64,000 nt of DNA. Source: Beroe forskalii (taxonomy: Eukaryota > Ctenophora > Nuda > Beroida > Beroidae). Position 1 is the stretch's first letter; each line of letters starts with the position of its first letter. Shown here piece after piece: positions 1 through 12,600 of this stretch. The position numbers and the translations under genes are program-made. The notes beneath the pieces were generated by a model. That model searched no databases. It was not told the origin of the DNA and saw nothing but the letters and a program-made list of their open reading frames with translations. The stretch is from positions 248,001 through 312,000 of the forward strand of contig WFMF01000091.1 in the NCBI GenBank assembly GCA_011033025.1, in the 5' to 3' direction.

Positions 1-547
1 TTGGTTGTTATCACAACTTGCCTCCCTCGTGGGCTGTTTTTACATCTAACCTCATTCATTGGTTGTTATAACAGCTATCAATTCCTTCGTTAGGTGTCAT
101 AACAACTAAAACTCCCTCATACGTTGCTATAACAACTAATCTCCCTCACTGGTTGTTAAAACAACTTACCTCCCTCATTGGTTGCTATAACAACCAGCCT
201 CCGTTATTGGTTGTTATAACAACTTACCTCCCTCTTTGGTTGTTATAACAACTAACCTCCTCATTGGTTGCTATAACAACTTACTTCCCTCATTGGTTGC
301 TATAACAACTAACCTCAATCATTGGTTGCTATTAGTATAACAACTAACCTCCCAGTCCCTCATTGGTTGCTATAACAACTTACCTCCCTTATTGGTTGAT
401 ATAACAACTAACTTCTCTCATTGGTTGCTATAACAACTAACCTTTACCATTGGTTGCTATAACAACTTACCTCCCTTATTGGTTGCTATAACAACTAACC
501 TATCCCATTGGTTGCTATTACAACTAACCTCCCTCATTGGTTGTTAT
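1..547. repeat. ~30-bp minisatellite carrying splice donors
   Basis: About 18 units of TTGGTTGYTATAACAACTWA plus CCTCCCTCA. On the minus strand each unit contains GGGAG|GTTAGT or GGGAG|GTAAGT. The rightmost unit is the real end of exon 15 of the armadillo/FN3 gene, so the array looks like an expansion of that exon-intron junction. Confidence 0.9.
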
Positions 548-678
548 GAGAGCAGGCCCGCTGTAGGGACCCTCGTCTGAGCTGTTGGTTGCTCTGATTC
601 TGAACACGTAAGAGGTGAAGGGCCTCAAGTTGCTAACTTTAACTGATGTCTTGGAGCCTTGGTAGACACACGTGCAGC
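529..678 (-). CDS. Exon 15: second half of the fibronectin III domain
   Basis: Acceptor ATTCAG joins exon 14 in phase and the exon reads [20 protein letters not shown] then [20 protein letters not shown] and [25 protein letters not shown] and the closing [11 protein letters not shown] are classic F- and G-strand features of FN3 domains. The donor is GGGAG|GTTAGT at 528-527. If it is not used, translation ends two codons later at TAG. The last ~20 coding bases are the first unit of the minisatellite that fills the rest of the window to the left. Confidence 0.75.
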
Positions 679-3600
679 CTGAATCCAGATGATGTTATTG
701 AATGGAATGGGTAATGACGTATAAAAGAGGAAAATGTACTAGGAAAGTAGCAACGCCAATTGCCGATTTGCTAACGATCGCTCATAGTCATATGATGTTT
801 GTATGTCAGTAGCTAGGTAACAGGTGGATCACAAAGTGTAAGGCATGATAAGGTTTCCCTTGGACAATGGACATTTTTCACAAATATGTCACTGACTAAT
901 AGTAATACACGTCAATCATCTTCCCGGCAAATACCCACTCCAAGTAAAAGAGTTGAGCCCTTGCTTTCCAAAAAGGTTTTTCCTCCCATTAGCAGCATGT
1001 AGAATCCTCCCAGTAAATTTAAATTGAATTTGTAACTAGTGAAACAGACGTCTGGAGGCCACAGGCCTCAAAACTAACAGAATTTTAACTTATAGTTCAG
1101 TCTAAGTACGGTGTATTTTAAATGCAAAATGTCTATTGAAAGATTGAAACAAGTATAATATCTAGTATCAGTATGCGGATTGCAGGGGTCTGGGGGCGGC
1201 AGCCCCCAGAAGCTGGACGTTGTTAACTGAACAGAATTGTCATCTCAATAAGATTTAACTCTTATTTCAGTATAATTTCAAAGCATTTGCTTGGCCCGTA
1301 GGCCGTATTTGAAATGAAAAAGAATGAAATCAAATAGGCAGTGTTCTGGGGGCGGCAGCCCCCAGAAGCTGGACGTTTTTTACTAAATAGAATTGTACTC
1401 TCAATAAGATTTTAACTCTTATTTCAATCTTATTTCAAAGCATTTGCTCGGCCCATAGGCCGTATTTAAGATGAAGAATTTCCACAAAGATGAGAGAATG
1501 AAACCAGTAAGCAGGGGGGCTGGGGCGCAGCCCCAGAAGCTGGGCGTTTTTAACTGAATAGAATTGTCATCTTAATAGGATTTCAACTCTAATTTCAGTC
1601 TAATTTCAAAGCATTTGCTTGGCCCGTATTTGAAATTAAGAAGAATGAAATCCAGTAGGCAGGGGTCTGGGGGCGGCAGCCCCCAGAAGCTGGACGTTTC
1701 CGACCTGATAGAATTGTCATCTCAATAAGATTTTAACTCTTATTTTAGTCTGATTTTAAAGCATTTGCTTAAGCCCGTAGGCCGTATTTGATATGAAGAA
1801 GAATGAAATCCAGTAGGCAGGGGTCTGGGGGCGGCAGCCCCCAGAAGCTGGACGTTTCCGACCTGATAGAATTGTCATCTCAATAAAATTTTAACTCTTA
1901 TTTCAATCTATTTTAAAGCATTTGCTCGGCCCGTAGGCCGTGTTTTAAATGAAGAATTTCCACAAAGATGAGAATGAAACCAGTAAGGCGTCAGCAGGGG
2001 TCTGGGGGCGGCGCAGCTGGACGTTTTTAACTGAATAGAATTGTCATCTCAATAGGATTTTAACTCTAATTTCAGTCTAATGAAATCCAGTAGGCAGGGG
2101 TCTGGGGCGGCAGCCCCCAGAAGCTGGAGGTTTCCAACCCGATAGAATTGTCATCTCAATAAGATTTTAACTCTTATTTTAGTCTGATTTCAAAGCATTT
2201 GCTTAGCCTGTTGACCGTATTTGAAATGAAGAATTTCCACGAAGATGATAGTGAAACAAGTAAGCAGGGGCCTGGGGGCGGCAGCCCCCAAAAGCTAGAC
2301 GTTTTAACCTGATAGAATTGTCATCTCGATTAGATTTCAACTCTTAGTTCAGTCCTATTTCAAAAGTTTTGCTAAGCCAAATTTTTTGGCAATTTCGCAA
2401 AATCCTCCCAGTATCAAAAAAATTCCTCCCATTAGCACTGCTAACCGTGCTAACTGTTTATGGAAACAAAGGTTGAGCCGGTGTATACCTTGAAAGAGCT
2501 GGTAAGAGGTTCTGGAGCCAGGAGTTGCAATAACACCATCCCACCGCGCTGACACTGAGAACTCGTCAATGCTGGTGAGGATAGGGGGCGCTAACTTGGG
2601 CAGTTTGCCAAGAATCTCCACTGTCAACTTCACTTCTTTTAGCAGATCGGACTTGAGTTTCACTCCGCCTGTTTCCTTACACAGCTTCTTGAGAACGGAA
2701 AACACTGACTTGTGGTCTCGCAATCTGAAGACCCCTTCTTTCTGAACGTTAGCAAATTATTGGACAAGACATCAAATTTTGAAAATTTCCACGGAAAGAT
2801 AGCAAGTAACCTGAATCATGAAACAGGTAATCTAGTTACTTGGTCATACAACCTAGTATTCGTTACCTACTAACCTAGTAGTAGTAGGTAGTAGTAAAAG
2901 AAACCTGGCTGGAGACGGCTCTGAGGGTGACAGCAGCAAACCAGGCCGTTTCGTCGTCTGGGTCGGTTATCAGTCGCACCAGCTGGTCTAGGATCAGCTC
3001 GCTGTTCACATTTCCCAGCAACCTGGTGAGAGAGAAGGCTGCTACTTATAATAATAATAATAATAATAATGTTTTGGCAGCTTAGCCAACTCAACTCTTA
3101 CATAAAAACTCTAAATCTACCCCAATTCCAAATCATACTGTAGATTGTTATTCAGTTTGGAATTGGTGATTAACAAACAAATCAGTGGACCTCTCATACT
3201 TCTATTTAGAGTCTGAGTTCGAACTGGCCAACGCAGTACGACGACGTCGTCCAAATGAACCATTGCTAACAACCTCACCCTTACGAATGACCCATTTAAT
3301 AGATGGTTCGTTTTGATCTTTTCCTTCAATTTTTCGACGAGTTCTGCTCTTGCTTTTCGTTCAGCAAATGTCCGATCCGGTGCGATGTAAACTTTGGAGT
3401 ACTCTTCAGAGCGTTTCAGATGCTTCGACCTTTCTAGCACCTTGGTCGCAATGAACTCACTCTGGAACTGAACTCGTAGTGTACAGGTTGATACGTCTTG
3501 TCCTATTTCGTCATCATGATGGAAATCGTTCGATTTCCTCAATAGTTCCACATAATTAGGTTTTATGGAAAACTCTAATCTATTCTCCATTTGTTTCAGT

Positions 3601-6600
3601 ACACCGTCAAGTTCACTTCTGTAGTCGAAGATATCATTCTCGAGATCAACGTGAATTCCTCGTATACCATAGAATACGAGGTTACATCTTCTGTTGGACG
3701 CTTTCATCTCGGAAACCATTTGCTTAGCCAATGTTTCGGGTTGATTGCTTACCCGTTGTTATAAGTTTCTGCTGACTTCTGTAGTATATCGGCATATGTT
3801 GAAACTTTTTCAGCCTCTTCATACACTTTTTTCTGCCTGATTCTCAATGTCTGCCTTGAGTTCCAATAATTTCTTTCCATTTTCTTTGACTTCTTCCAGG
3901 ATGCTGTTCATCATTTTAGTTTGGGAGGACATTCCTTCTTCAATGCTAGAGTTAAGAGTATCAATTTGATGTCTTTCCATTTTCATGTTTTCTGTTTCTT
4001 TCTTGTGGTTCTTGAGATATTTCTGGGCCTCATAAAGGCAGGTGAAAAGATCAAATGTCAACTCTGACATGGGCCCTTTGTTGAACTTTTTTTCAATATC
4101 TTTCGGTTTTACTCCGCCACTTCCTCCAAGCGTGAAAATCTCGGAACAAAGCTCTTCCATTCGTACCACCAGGGAATCCAGTTTACTCGTCATAGTTGTT
4201 CACAAGTCGCACAAACCACAAGGTGGTAGGTGGAGAGGTGGTGTCGCCTTACTGGTACTGTTAAAAGTCGGAGAGCGAAATTCGAAACAAACGAAAAGTA
4301 GAAATAAGAGAAGTGATGGGAGGAATGGAACATTTATAGCAGTATAATACTTATATCAGTACAATGTATGACATTAGAGCTCAGGTATAATGCTTATAGC
4401 GTAACAAGGCATCCACTGGAAATAACTTCTTACCGGGAGTGTCCCTCCTTGCTGTTGGCAAGGCAGCTGAAAGCGAAGCAAGCGTTCTTCCTCGGCCCTG
4501 ATTCTTTGTTGTACAGCATTTTAGTCAACGCAGTCATCTGAATGAAACCAAATGAGTAGGTTAACGGTGTCAAATCTTAGTCGAAATTTAGAACGTATTT
4601 GGGAGTAAAACTAATTGTTTACGCTTTATGAGTAGGTTTCACTCAGTGATCGCTCAAAGTTGAAGTTCATATTATTTGCGATAAAAAGAGCCAAAAAGTG
4701 AAATCAATTTTCTTTTTGAACAGTTACTGTACGCACCTACGATTTTACTCACGGTGTTTTTGAAGTTTTTCATGGCTAGGAGTTTTGATCTGGCATCCTC
4801 TCTTTCCAGTAACCTCCCCACAGCAAACGCCGAGTTCATACTGCTGCCTGAAATAAACCAGTCGGGCTTAAAAAAAGCTTTAGAGTTGATCATCCTTTCT
4901 TCTAATTTCGGCAGATCTTATCACTCTGAAACTTCCAAAACAAGTGAAAAGATATGAAAATTCCAAGGGTCGATGAAAAATTGTGATTGAAATTGGAATC
5001 AAAACTCTGAACCAACTGTTATTAACGCGATACTTTACTTTTTAAGGTTTAAATAGGTATTGATCATGGGATTTTTATTTCACAAACCTGGGTTATGTCC
5101 ACATAGGGAAACGCATAAGTTTGTGAGAACGAAGCTACACCTCTCATGACTCAGAATCTTCACAATGCCTTCCTGCGACAAAGTCAACCTGAAACAAACC
5201 GATCAACAGTGGTAATAAGCTGAAATATTGAAGATGATAGCATTTCGCCAAGAGCATATACAAGAGTATACTGTATAGTACACAAAGCTACAATATCTTC
5301 TTAAAAGTTTTGTAGCTTTTTACCGATAATTTGAGAACCTGGACAGAGACTTAGAAGCCAGGGAATCTTATGACCCAGAGAAGTCTTAAAGACGAATTTC
5401 CTAACAGTTTGATTTTTCTATGCGATCAAGCCACTTCATCGGATAATCAATTAATCAATTAATTAATAGCTTAATTGAGTTAATTTAGTTGCGCTAACTT
5501 CGATCAATCGACAGGCCCGTCGCGCGCGCAACAAAATGGTTGTTGATACAGTATTTGCTATTTTGAATTGCAAATAACACGTCGCGCGTTCCATAAAACT
5601 ATAGAAATGGGACCCTTAATTCGATTACTAGCATAGCGTTGCCATGAAGCAAAGATCACCTAGCAATGACGAGAGCTGCGTTGCTAGCCGCCCACTGGTG
5701 TGGATCCACCGTCAAGACACCCAGTATCGGAAGCGCATCGTCAAACGCTGCTTGTTGCAGAATCCAAAGTCTCCCTTCTGGGGACTCGGCCTGAAGAAAG
5801 GGGGAACATAGAAAGATAGAAAGTGTTTTTTAATGAAAACAACTAGGAAAATGTAAAAAAATCACGATTCAATAAGTTGCAAGCTGGTTCAAATGGTAAC
5901 AATGTTATCGCTGCAGACTTCGGTACTGACTTTTGATAGACGTGACCCTTTGGGAAACATGCATCAAGTCACAAAGAGTTAAAACTAAAGAAAATCAGTC
6001 AACACAGACTTTGCATATTATCTCTGCTTTTCAACTTTTCTAGAAGTCAGAACTTAGAACTGATTAATTACAAAGTTTTGTGAAAAACTATGGTTTGGTA
6101 GGAAAGTGCTCTACTGCACTTCTGTACTTCTATTCTACAATGCAAGGATACAATATGATAACTTGATGAAGCCTCATTGTTAAGTTGTTAACTCATACCT
6201 CTTCATATACCTAGCTTTGTTGATACAGGACTAACATGATCACTAATTAAGTAATTAAGCATGATGTTTAAGACTTACACTTACAATGAACAGCTAAAAA
6301 AGGAAGCAAGGATGTTTACGTTCCTCGGATTATGGTGGTAGTATTATATGCAGTGTCATAGAACCTACTTCATTGCAGTACATTATTAACGATTAACCAT
6401 GAATAATCATAACACTCGCATTAATCCACCTTTATAGTCAGTTAATTATATGAATGAACATTGGTGTAATGTGGTCGTCATAAATTGGAATTGTTAATGA
6501 CGGCTTACTCAGATTCACAGTGCACGGTAGAAGAATTCAATGCTTCTTCAAGTTTCACACTGTGCAGTGACAATGACAGTGTCAATAACTTAGGTATTTA

Positions 6601-9600
6601 CTTTTGAGATTACACGATGATGAATACATTGCAACAATAAACACTTGTAACAGCTCACATGTTATGCATCCAAAATATTAAGAAACTGTGTTTTTTGAGG
6701 AACTGATTGATATTGTACGATTAACAAACGAATGGGAGTGTGATATCGAAAATTATCACACGAGGCGTCAGCCGAGTTTGACAATTTTCAATATCACACG
6801 ATCCATGAGTTTGTTAATTGTATTATTGACAAAACGACCCTCGTCTGAATTCAACATTTTTATAGTTTTCGAGTCATAAAATCAACAATTTATTTAACGA
6901 TATTCTGCTCTATTATTCCGCCACTGTACAGTAGTTCTATAAAGGAGTGATATATCGATAATTATCACACTGGAGTTTGAGCCACGGGAGGGTAATAATG
7001 AGCAATTACCAAACAAATCTGAGTGAGTCATCGAAAATTATCTCACGACGATAATTTTCGATAACACCCGGACCGTGAGTTATTTAATTGCATTATCACC
7101 ATGAAATGATACGGCGAAGTCAGTTAAACTGAGCAAAACATATTTCCTCGGCCCTTTGGTGCAAATTCTTCACACGGGCAATTTGTCTCAGCAATGTCCA
7201 GCACTCTGCCAACAAACACTCATTGAGTAATTTTAACCATTGCTTCTCCAGATTTGATCATAACAATATTTTCATGTACCAGTCCTCTTCATCATAGCTC
7301 CAAACCAAATTCAGCTTGATTCGCCAAGTTCCTAAATTTCACAAATTAGAGTTGGACTGAGTTCAAAACATGACAAAGAGTCTGCAACTCTCGTATTGAG
7401 TTATGTAATGATATGTAATTATGTTAATGTTTCCAAAAATAGATATAATAAAAGAATAAATGTTATGAAATAACAGAGCAACAGTTTTTGGAACATTTTT
7501 AAAATGTCACAATGAATCTGGCCGATAAGCATGAAATGGGTGATATGGGATACATCACCAACAGATACAGAAGGACTTTGGAATATGATGATTTGATCGA
7601 TCATCAATCATCATTTAAACTTTAAACTTTTTGACGTGGTAGCAACCAAACAAAAATTATTTCTATCATTCCAGTTGAGTAGTTTGACCCTATAGAACTC
7701 GGCTCTGCCTTACAGCACTTGTTTTTTTTTCCTTCTCGGATCTGTCTTGAACAATTGATATTGACACGCTTTTTCTGTTTTTCGTTCTGATACCAATATT
7801 GAAATTATAGCACGATGCGTGGAATTCTTGGAGACCAATTCCAACTTTTGACTCCGGTATGCCTTCAAAAACTTATAAACATCATACTATCATAGCTCTA
7901 TATGGTGCTGTTGTAGAACGTAGTTATCGTATTCATTTACTACATGTACAACTCACGACAGTTTTAATAAGGTGTTTAAAACTGTCGGCCATGTCATTGA
8001 TAGCACATACAAAAGTAAAATGTTAAAATGTGATTTCCACAAGCAACATCAGTCATTGTGATACAGACACAGCTTAGTTCGCAACTACAACAAGCAGATA
8101 CTTCTGATAGGTGTATATGTATGTGTGATGCGTCAACAACCGATAGTATCTTTTAGGATTTACAGCGTGAACAACACTCGAAATGACGGTCACTATTGCT
8201 GATTTGAAGGTTATCTGGATCCTATTAGCAACTCAGTGATTTGGGAAGGTATGTTGATTTGTTGAAGGCCCGTTCTATAGAACATTATAACCTAGCTATA
8301 GAGTAGCTTTGTTGAAGGGATATGATCATATGATGCATATTAGTAATATCAGTCATTCGCTATATTCATCATTCGCCCAATGTTAATCTATAATTTCTCA
8401 TATTCAATGCGAATTACGAACGTTATAATACTACTCATCTTATTAAAGTACTTAGGAGAAAACAAAAGATCTTTTTAATGGCGAGTGTTTCCCACCGCCC
8501 CAGATACTGTTAAATACGCAATAAAGATATCAAAGGACTGAGATTATCTCATCAGCTCATACTGTTGCGTGGAATAGATTTAACTCTGTAGCGGAGCTCG
8601 GTAAGCAATTGTCGTATATAAACTTTTAATATACTATGATTATGAATGAGAATAAAATGTAGTACTACATTAGAAAGGTGTTTCTGTGGCGGCACCAGTC
8701 CAATTCCTGCATCATATCCACTGCAAGCACACAGCGCATGTTACAGCGAGAAATGTATCATGAACGAAGGCAATGTACAAAGCATAGCTTCATTCTTGGT
8801 CTAAAGTCCCAACCTTCAGACTTGACTCCTCCTTTTGGACAATTGGTACAGTGGCACCCCCTGCCTTACAGGCACCTCGCTCCTGAACTTGAAATATTCA
8901 ACCCACCGCCACTAAATTCAAGAGGGTTTTCATAGAATCATAGATATGTTCATTCGATTGATATGCAAGATATTATATTCAATCATTTCCATGTTAGAGA
9001 CTAATAAATAGGGACTAATAATTTGAAAATTTGGATGTCGGAGTTCGGACTCCCCAAAAGGTTTCCCCGAATCGTTAAAAAGCTTTGATAACGGACGAAA
9101 AAATGAAGCGATAAAAAGCAATTTTTTTCGGAAAAGAAAATAAACTTACGAAAATTGTATGTTTCTCAGGGAATTAATTTTTGACTTTCTTCTTCCACCC
9201 CATCGTTAATTGCACTGATTATTTCGTGAGCTCCCGTAAATTGCCCAAATCCTCGAAATAACAATGTAATATGCTGCGTGGTTACCGCATGATCACCTAT
9301 GAAATTCCCAAGTAGAGAAGTAGCTCTTATCTCAGAACCTCTTTAGCTCTTTATCCATTATCGAATATCACGGCTGATAAAGTGTGACCGGTATTTTTAG
9401 AGGAGACTGCTTCTCGTTATGTAGATACTGATACAGTAAGTGGGATTCCGCAGCGTTGCCATAGCAACCTATAGCAACACAATTAGAGGATAATAGAAAG
9501 TGAATTAGTACATGCTACATGATAAGTGCAATCCAGTGCAATCGTAACAAAACAATTACACACCTACTCTACTATTCTATTATTTAGGTAAGCATTGAAA

Positions 9601-12600
9601 TAGCTAAAAGTTAACCAGAATATCAATGACGTAGTTTTTAGAGTGCTTCTCAATGTTCCTTCATTGGTCCACTGCTTATCTAAGTAACATTCCTTGGTTA
9701 TGTTATCATAACATCATTCAGTAGATTCCTTGGCCAAAGTGGCAGCAAACAGATCGACTTAATGGCTTCATACTTGCGGTTCCGAGCAATACTTATCATC
9801 ACAGCAGCTATCCTAAATATAGGAGGAATACCACCCTTAGAAATACCATCCTTAGGGGTACCGCCCTTCGGTTTACTGCTGGGTTTAAGTAGGCGTTGTC
9901 CGACGTAGTCTGACTGATTCGGACAACGTCAGAAAAAGTAGGCCTAGCCTCTAGAATCTAGAGAGATGGCAAGTTGACACTTGTACACTATAACTGTACT
10001 ACCTGCTACTGCTGCTGCTGTCTGCATCGGTACACAGTACAGATGTAGGTACTTAATAAGTACTTATGCCTCTATGTGTAAAGGCTGCCGGAATGCGGCA
10101 TGATGGTGCACATAACTCCCAAAAACACGGACACTCCGTGATTTCCTGTACATACCGGCACTCTACTACACATACTGCTATACTGTACACCACATACACT
10201 GCTCAGTGAATACTCTCAAACAGCTAACTATTACTACAGGTCTGCCACTAATAGACGAGTGTAAACCTCCTCGATGCAGTGTTATGCTCAAAGAGTCATA
10301 CCAATATTCTACATTTCAAAGAATAATTAGATTTCAAAATGATTGATTTGTATGATAATCATCCAAGTACACAAAGTGATCGCGTTGTTAGAAATTAAGT
10401 TATGTGGAGGAAGCGCATGCTAAATTATAAGATTATAGCTTTAAAAGGGACTCATAGTGTCTAGTGATTCCTTTAGAAGAATTAAATATATGATTTTATC
10501 GCTTTGCTCCAGGCAACATCAAACCATGTTACTATAGCAACATCTCTACATGTTGCTGTACTTCTATTCCATGTTGCTATAACAACGTCCTCCTACTCAC
10601 GATGTTAGCGATAGTTCCTGCAGAGTTCATCACCACATTCTTATCGTCTGACATGAGCATGTTCACCAGAGCAGTGAACAGGGTCGGATTGTTCTGCCCC
10701 ACAGTGGCCGTGTTCCTGGGCACTTCCAGCACGTACTGTCTGCACCGCGGGTGCTCCACGATAGTCCCCAGGATGTGAACTACTGACTCTGTCAGGCTGC
10801 GGGAGAGTTAGGGTTACCAACCATTAATCCGAGGATGTGAACTACTGACTCTGTCAGGCTGCGGGAGAGTTAGGGTTACCAACCATTAATCCGAGGTTGT
10901 GAACTACTGACTCTGTTAGGCTGCGGGAGAGTTAGGGTTACCAACCATTAATCCGAGGATGTGAACTACTGACTCTGTCAGGCTGCGGGAGAGTTAGGGT
11001 TACCAACCATTAACCCGAGGATGTGAACTACTGACTCTGTCAGGCTGCGGGAGAGTTAGGGTTACCAACCATTAATCCGAGGATGTGAACTACTGACTCT
11101 GTTAGGCTGCGGGAGAGTTAGGGTTACCAACCATTAATCCGAGGATGTGAACTACTGACTCTGTCAGGCTGTGGGAGAGTTAGGGTTACCAACCATTAAT
11201 CCGAGGATGTGAACTACTGACTCTGTCAGGCTGCGGGAGAGTTAGGGTTACCAACCATTAATCCGAGGATGTGAACTACTGACTCTGTCAGGCTGCGGGA
11301 GAGTTAGGGTTACCAACCATTAATCCGAGGATGTGAACTACTGACTCTGTCAGGCTGCGGGAGAGTTAGGGTTACCAACCATTAATCCGAGGATGTGAAC
11401 TACTGACTCTGTCAGGCTGTGGGAGAGTTAGGGTTACCAACCATTAATCCGAGGATGTGAACTACTGACTCTGTCAGGCTGCGGGAGAGTTAGGGTTACC
11501 AACCATTAATCTGAGGATGTGAACAACTGACTCTGTCAGGCTGCGGGAGAGTTAGGGTTACCAACCATTAATCCGAGGATGTGAACTACTGACTCTGTCA
11601 GACTGCGGGAGAGTTAGGGTTATCAACCATTAATCTGAGGATGTGAACAACTGACTCTGTCAGGCTGCGGGAGAGTTAGGGTTACCAACCATTAATCCGA
11701 GGATGTGAACAACTGACTCTGTCAGAATGCGGGAGAGTTTAGAGTTAGGGTTACCAACCATTTATTATTAACCGAGGATTTAGATATTGCTATCAATGTG
11801 ACCTTTGATTAATATTAGGATTGAGGAAGTTATTAGTCTCGAAATCGATAATCGTCAGGTTCAGGAGAGTTAGGGTTACTGAACCATTAATCCGTTGGAT
11901 GCTAAAAACTACTCACTCGGAGCTACGGTTACCTGTCCCTGCGGAAATTTAAATTGCAATTCAAGTATCAAGTCAATTTTTCTATTCTTACCACATTGAA
12001 GGAATGAAAACAATTAATACATTGGTACGCCAGCTGCAAATTTTGAAATATGAAAAGTTTATGAAGGAGCAAAATTTACAATAATCCGTTTGTCACTTTC
12101 AGTAATGCTACTGTCCCATGAAGGCCAGTTTTGTCTAATTACAGATTGTCAGGCCGACGAAGTTAGGGTTACCAACTGCAATCTGGAGAACCTATTCTGT
12201 CATACTGAACGTTGAATTACCAACCATTGATTTGAACTAAGATTCCCAAGCGGGAGAATAAGTTACCAACCATGCCCAATTTGATCAATTTGATTTCAGG
12301 CTGTAATCTTAAATTTCTTTCAATAATTATGATTAACATAATTTAGGGTTGAAACCATTTTAATCATCGATTTAATAAATTGACCAAACCATTGCCACTG
12401 ATTCATGAAACTGATTCTATCGCCTATGGAGCCTCCGGTTGCCAGCCATACCCATTCACTATCTTTAGATCTTCAATTTTAAATGTAGAAAGCGTTAAAA
12501 TTAACCGAAAACCACGACGCAGTTAGTTGGCAGCGTATACCAACCAAGCACCAGGATGTGAACTACTGACTCTGTCAGGCTGCGGAGAGTTAGGGTTACC

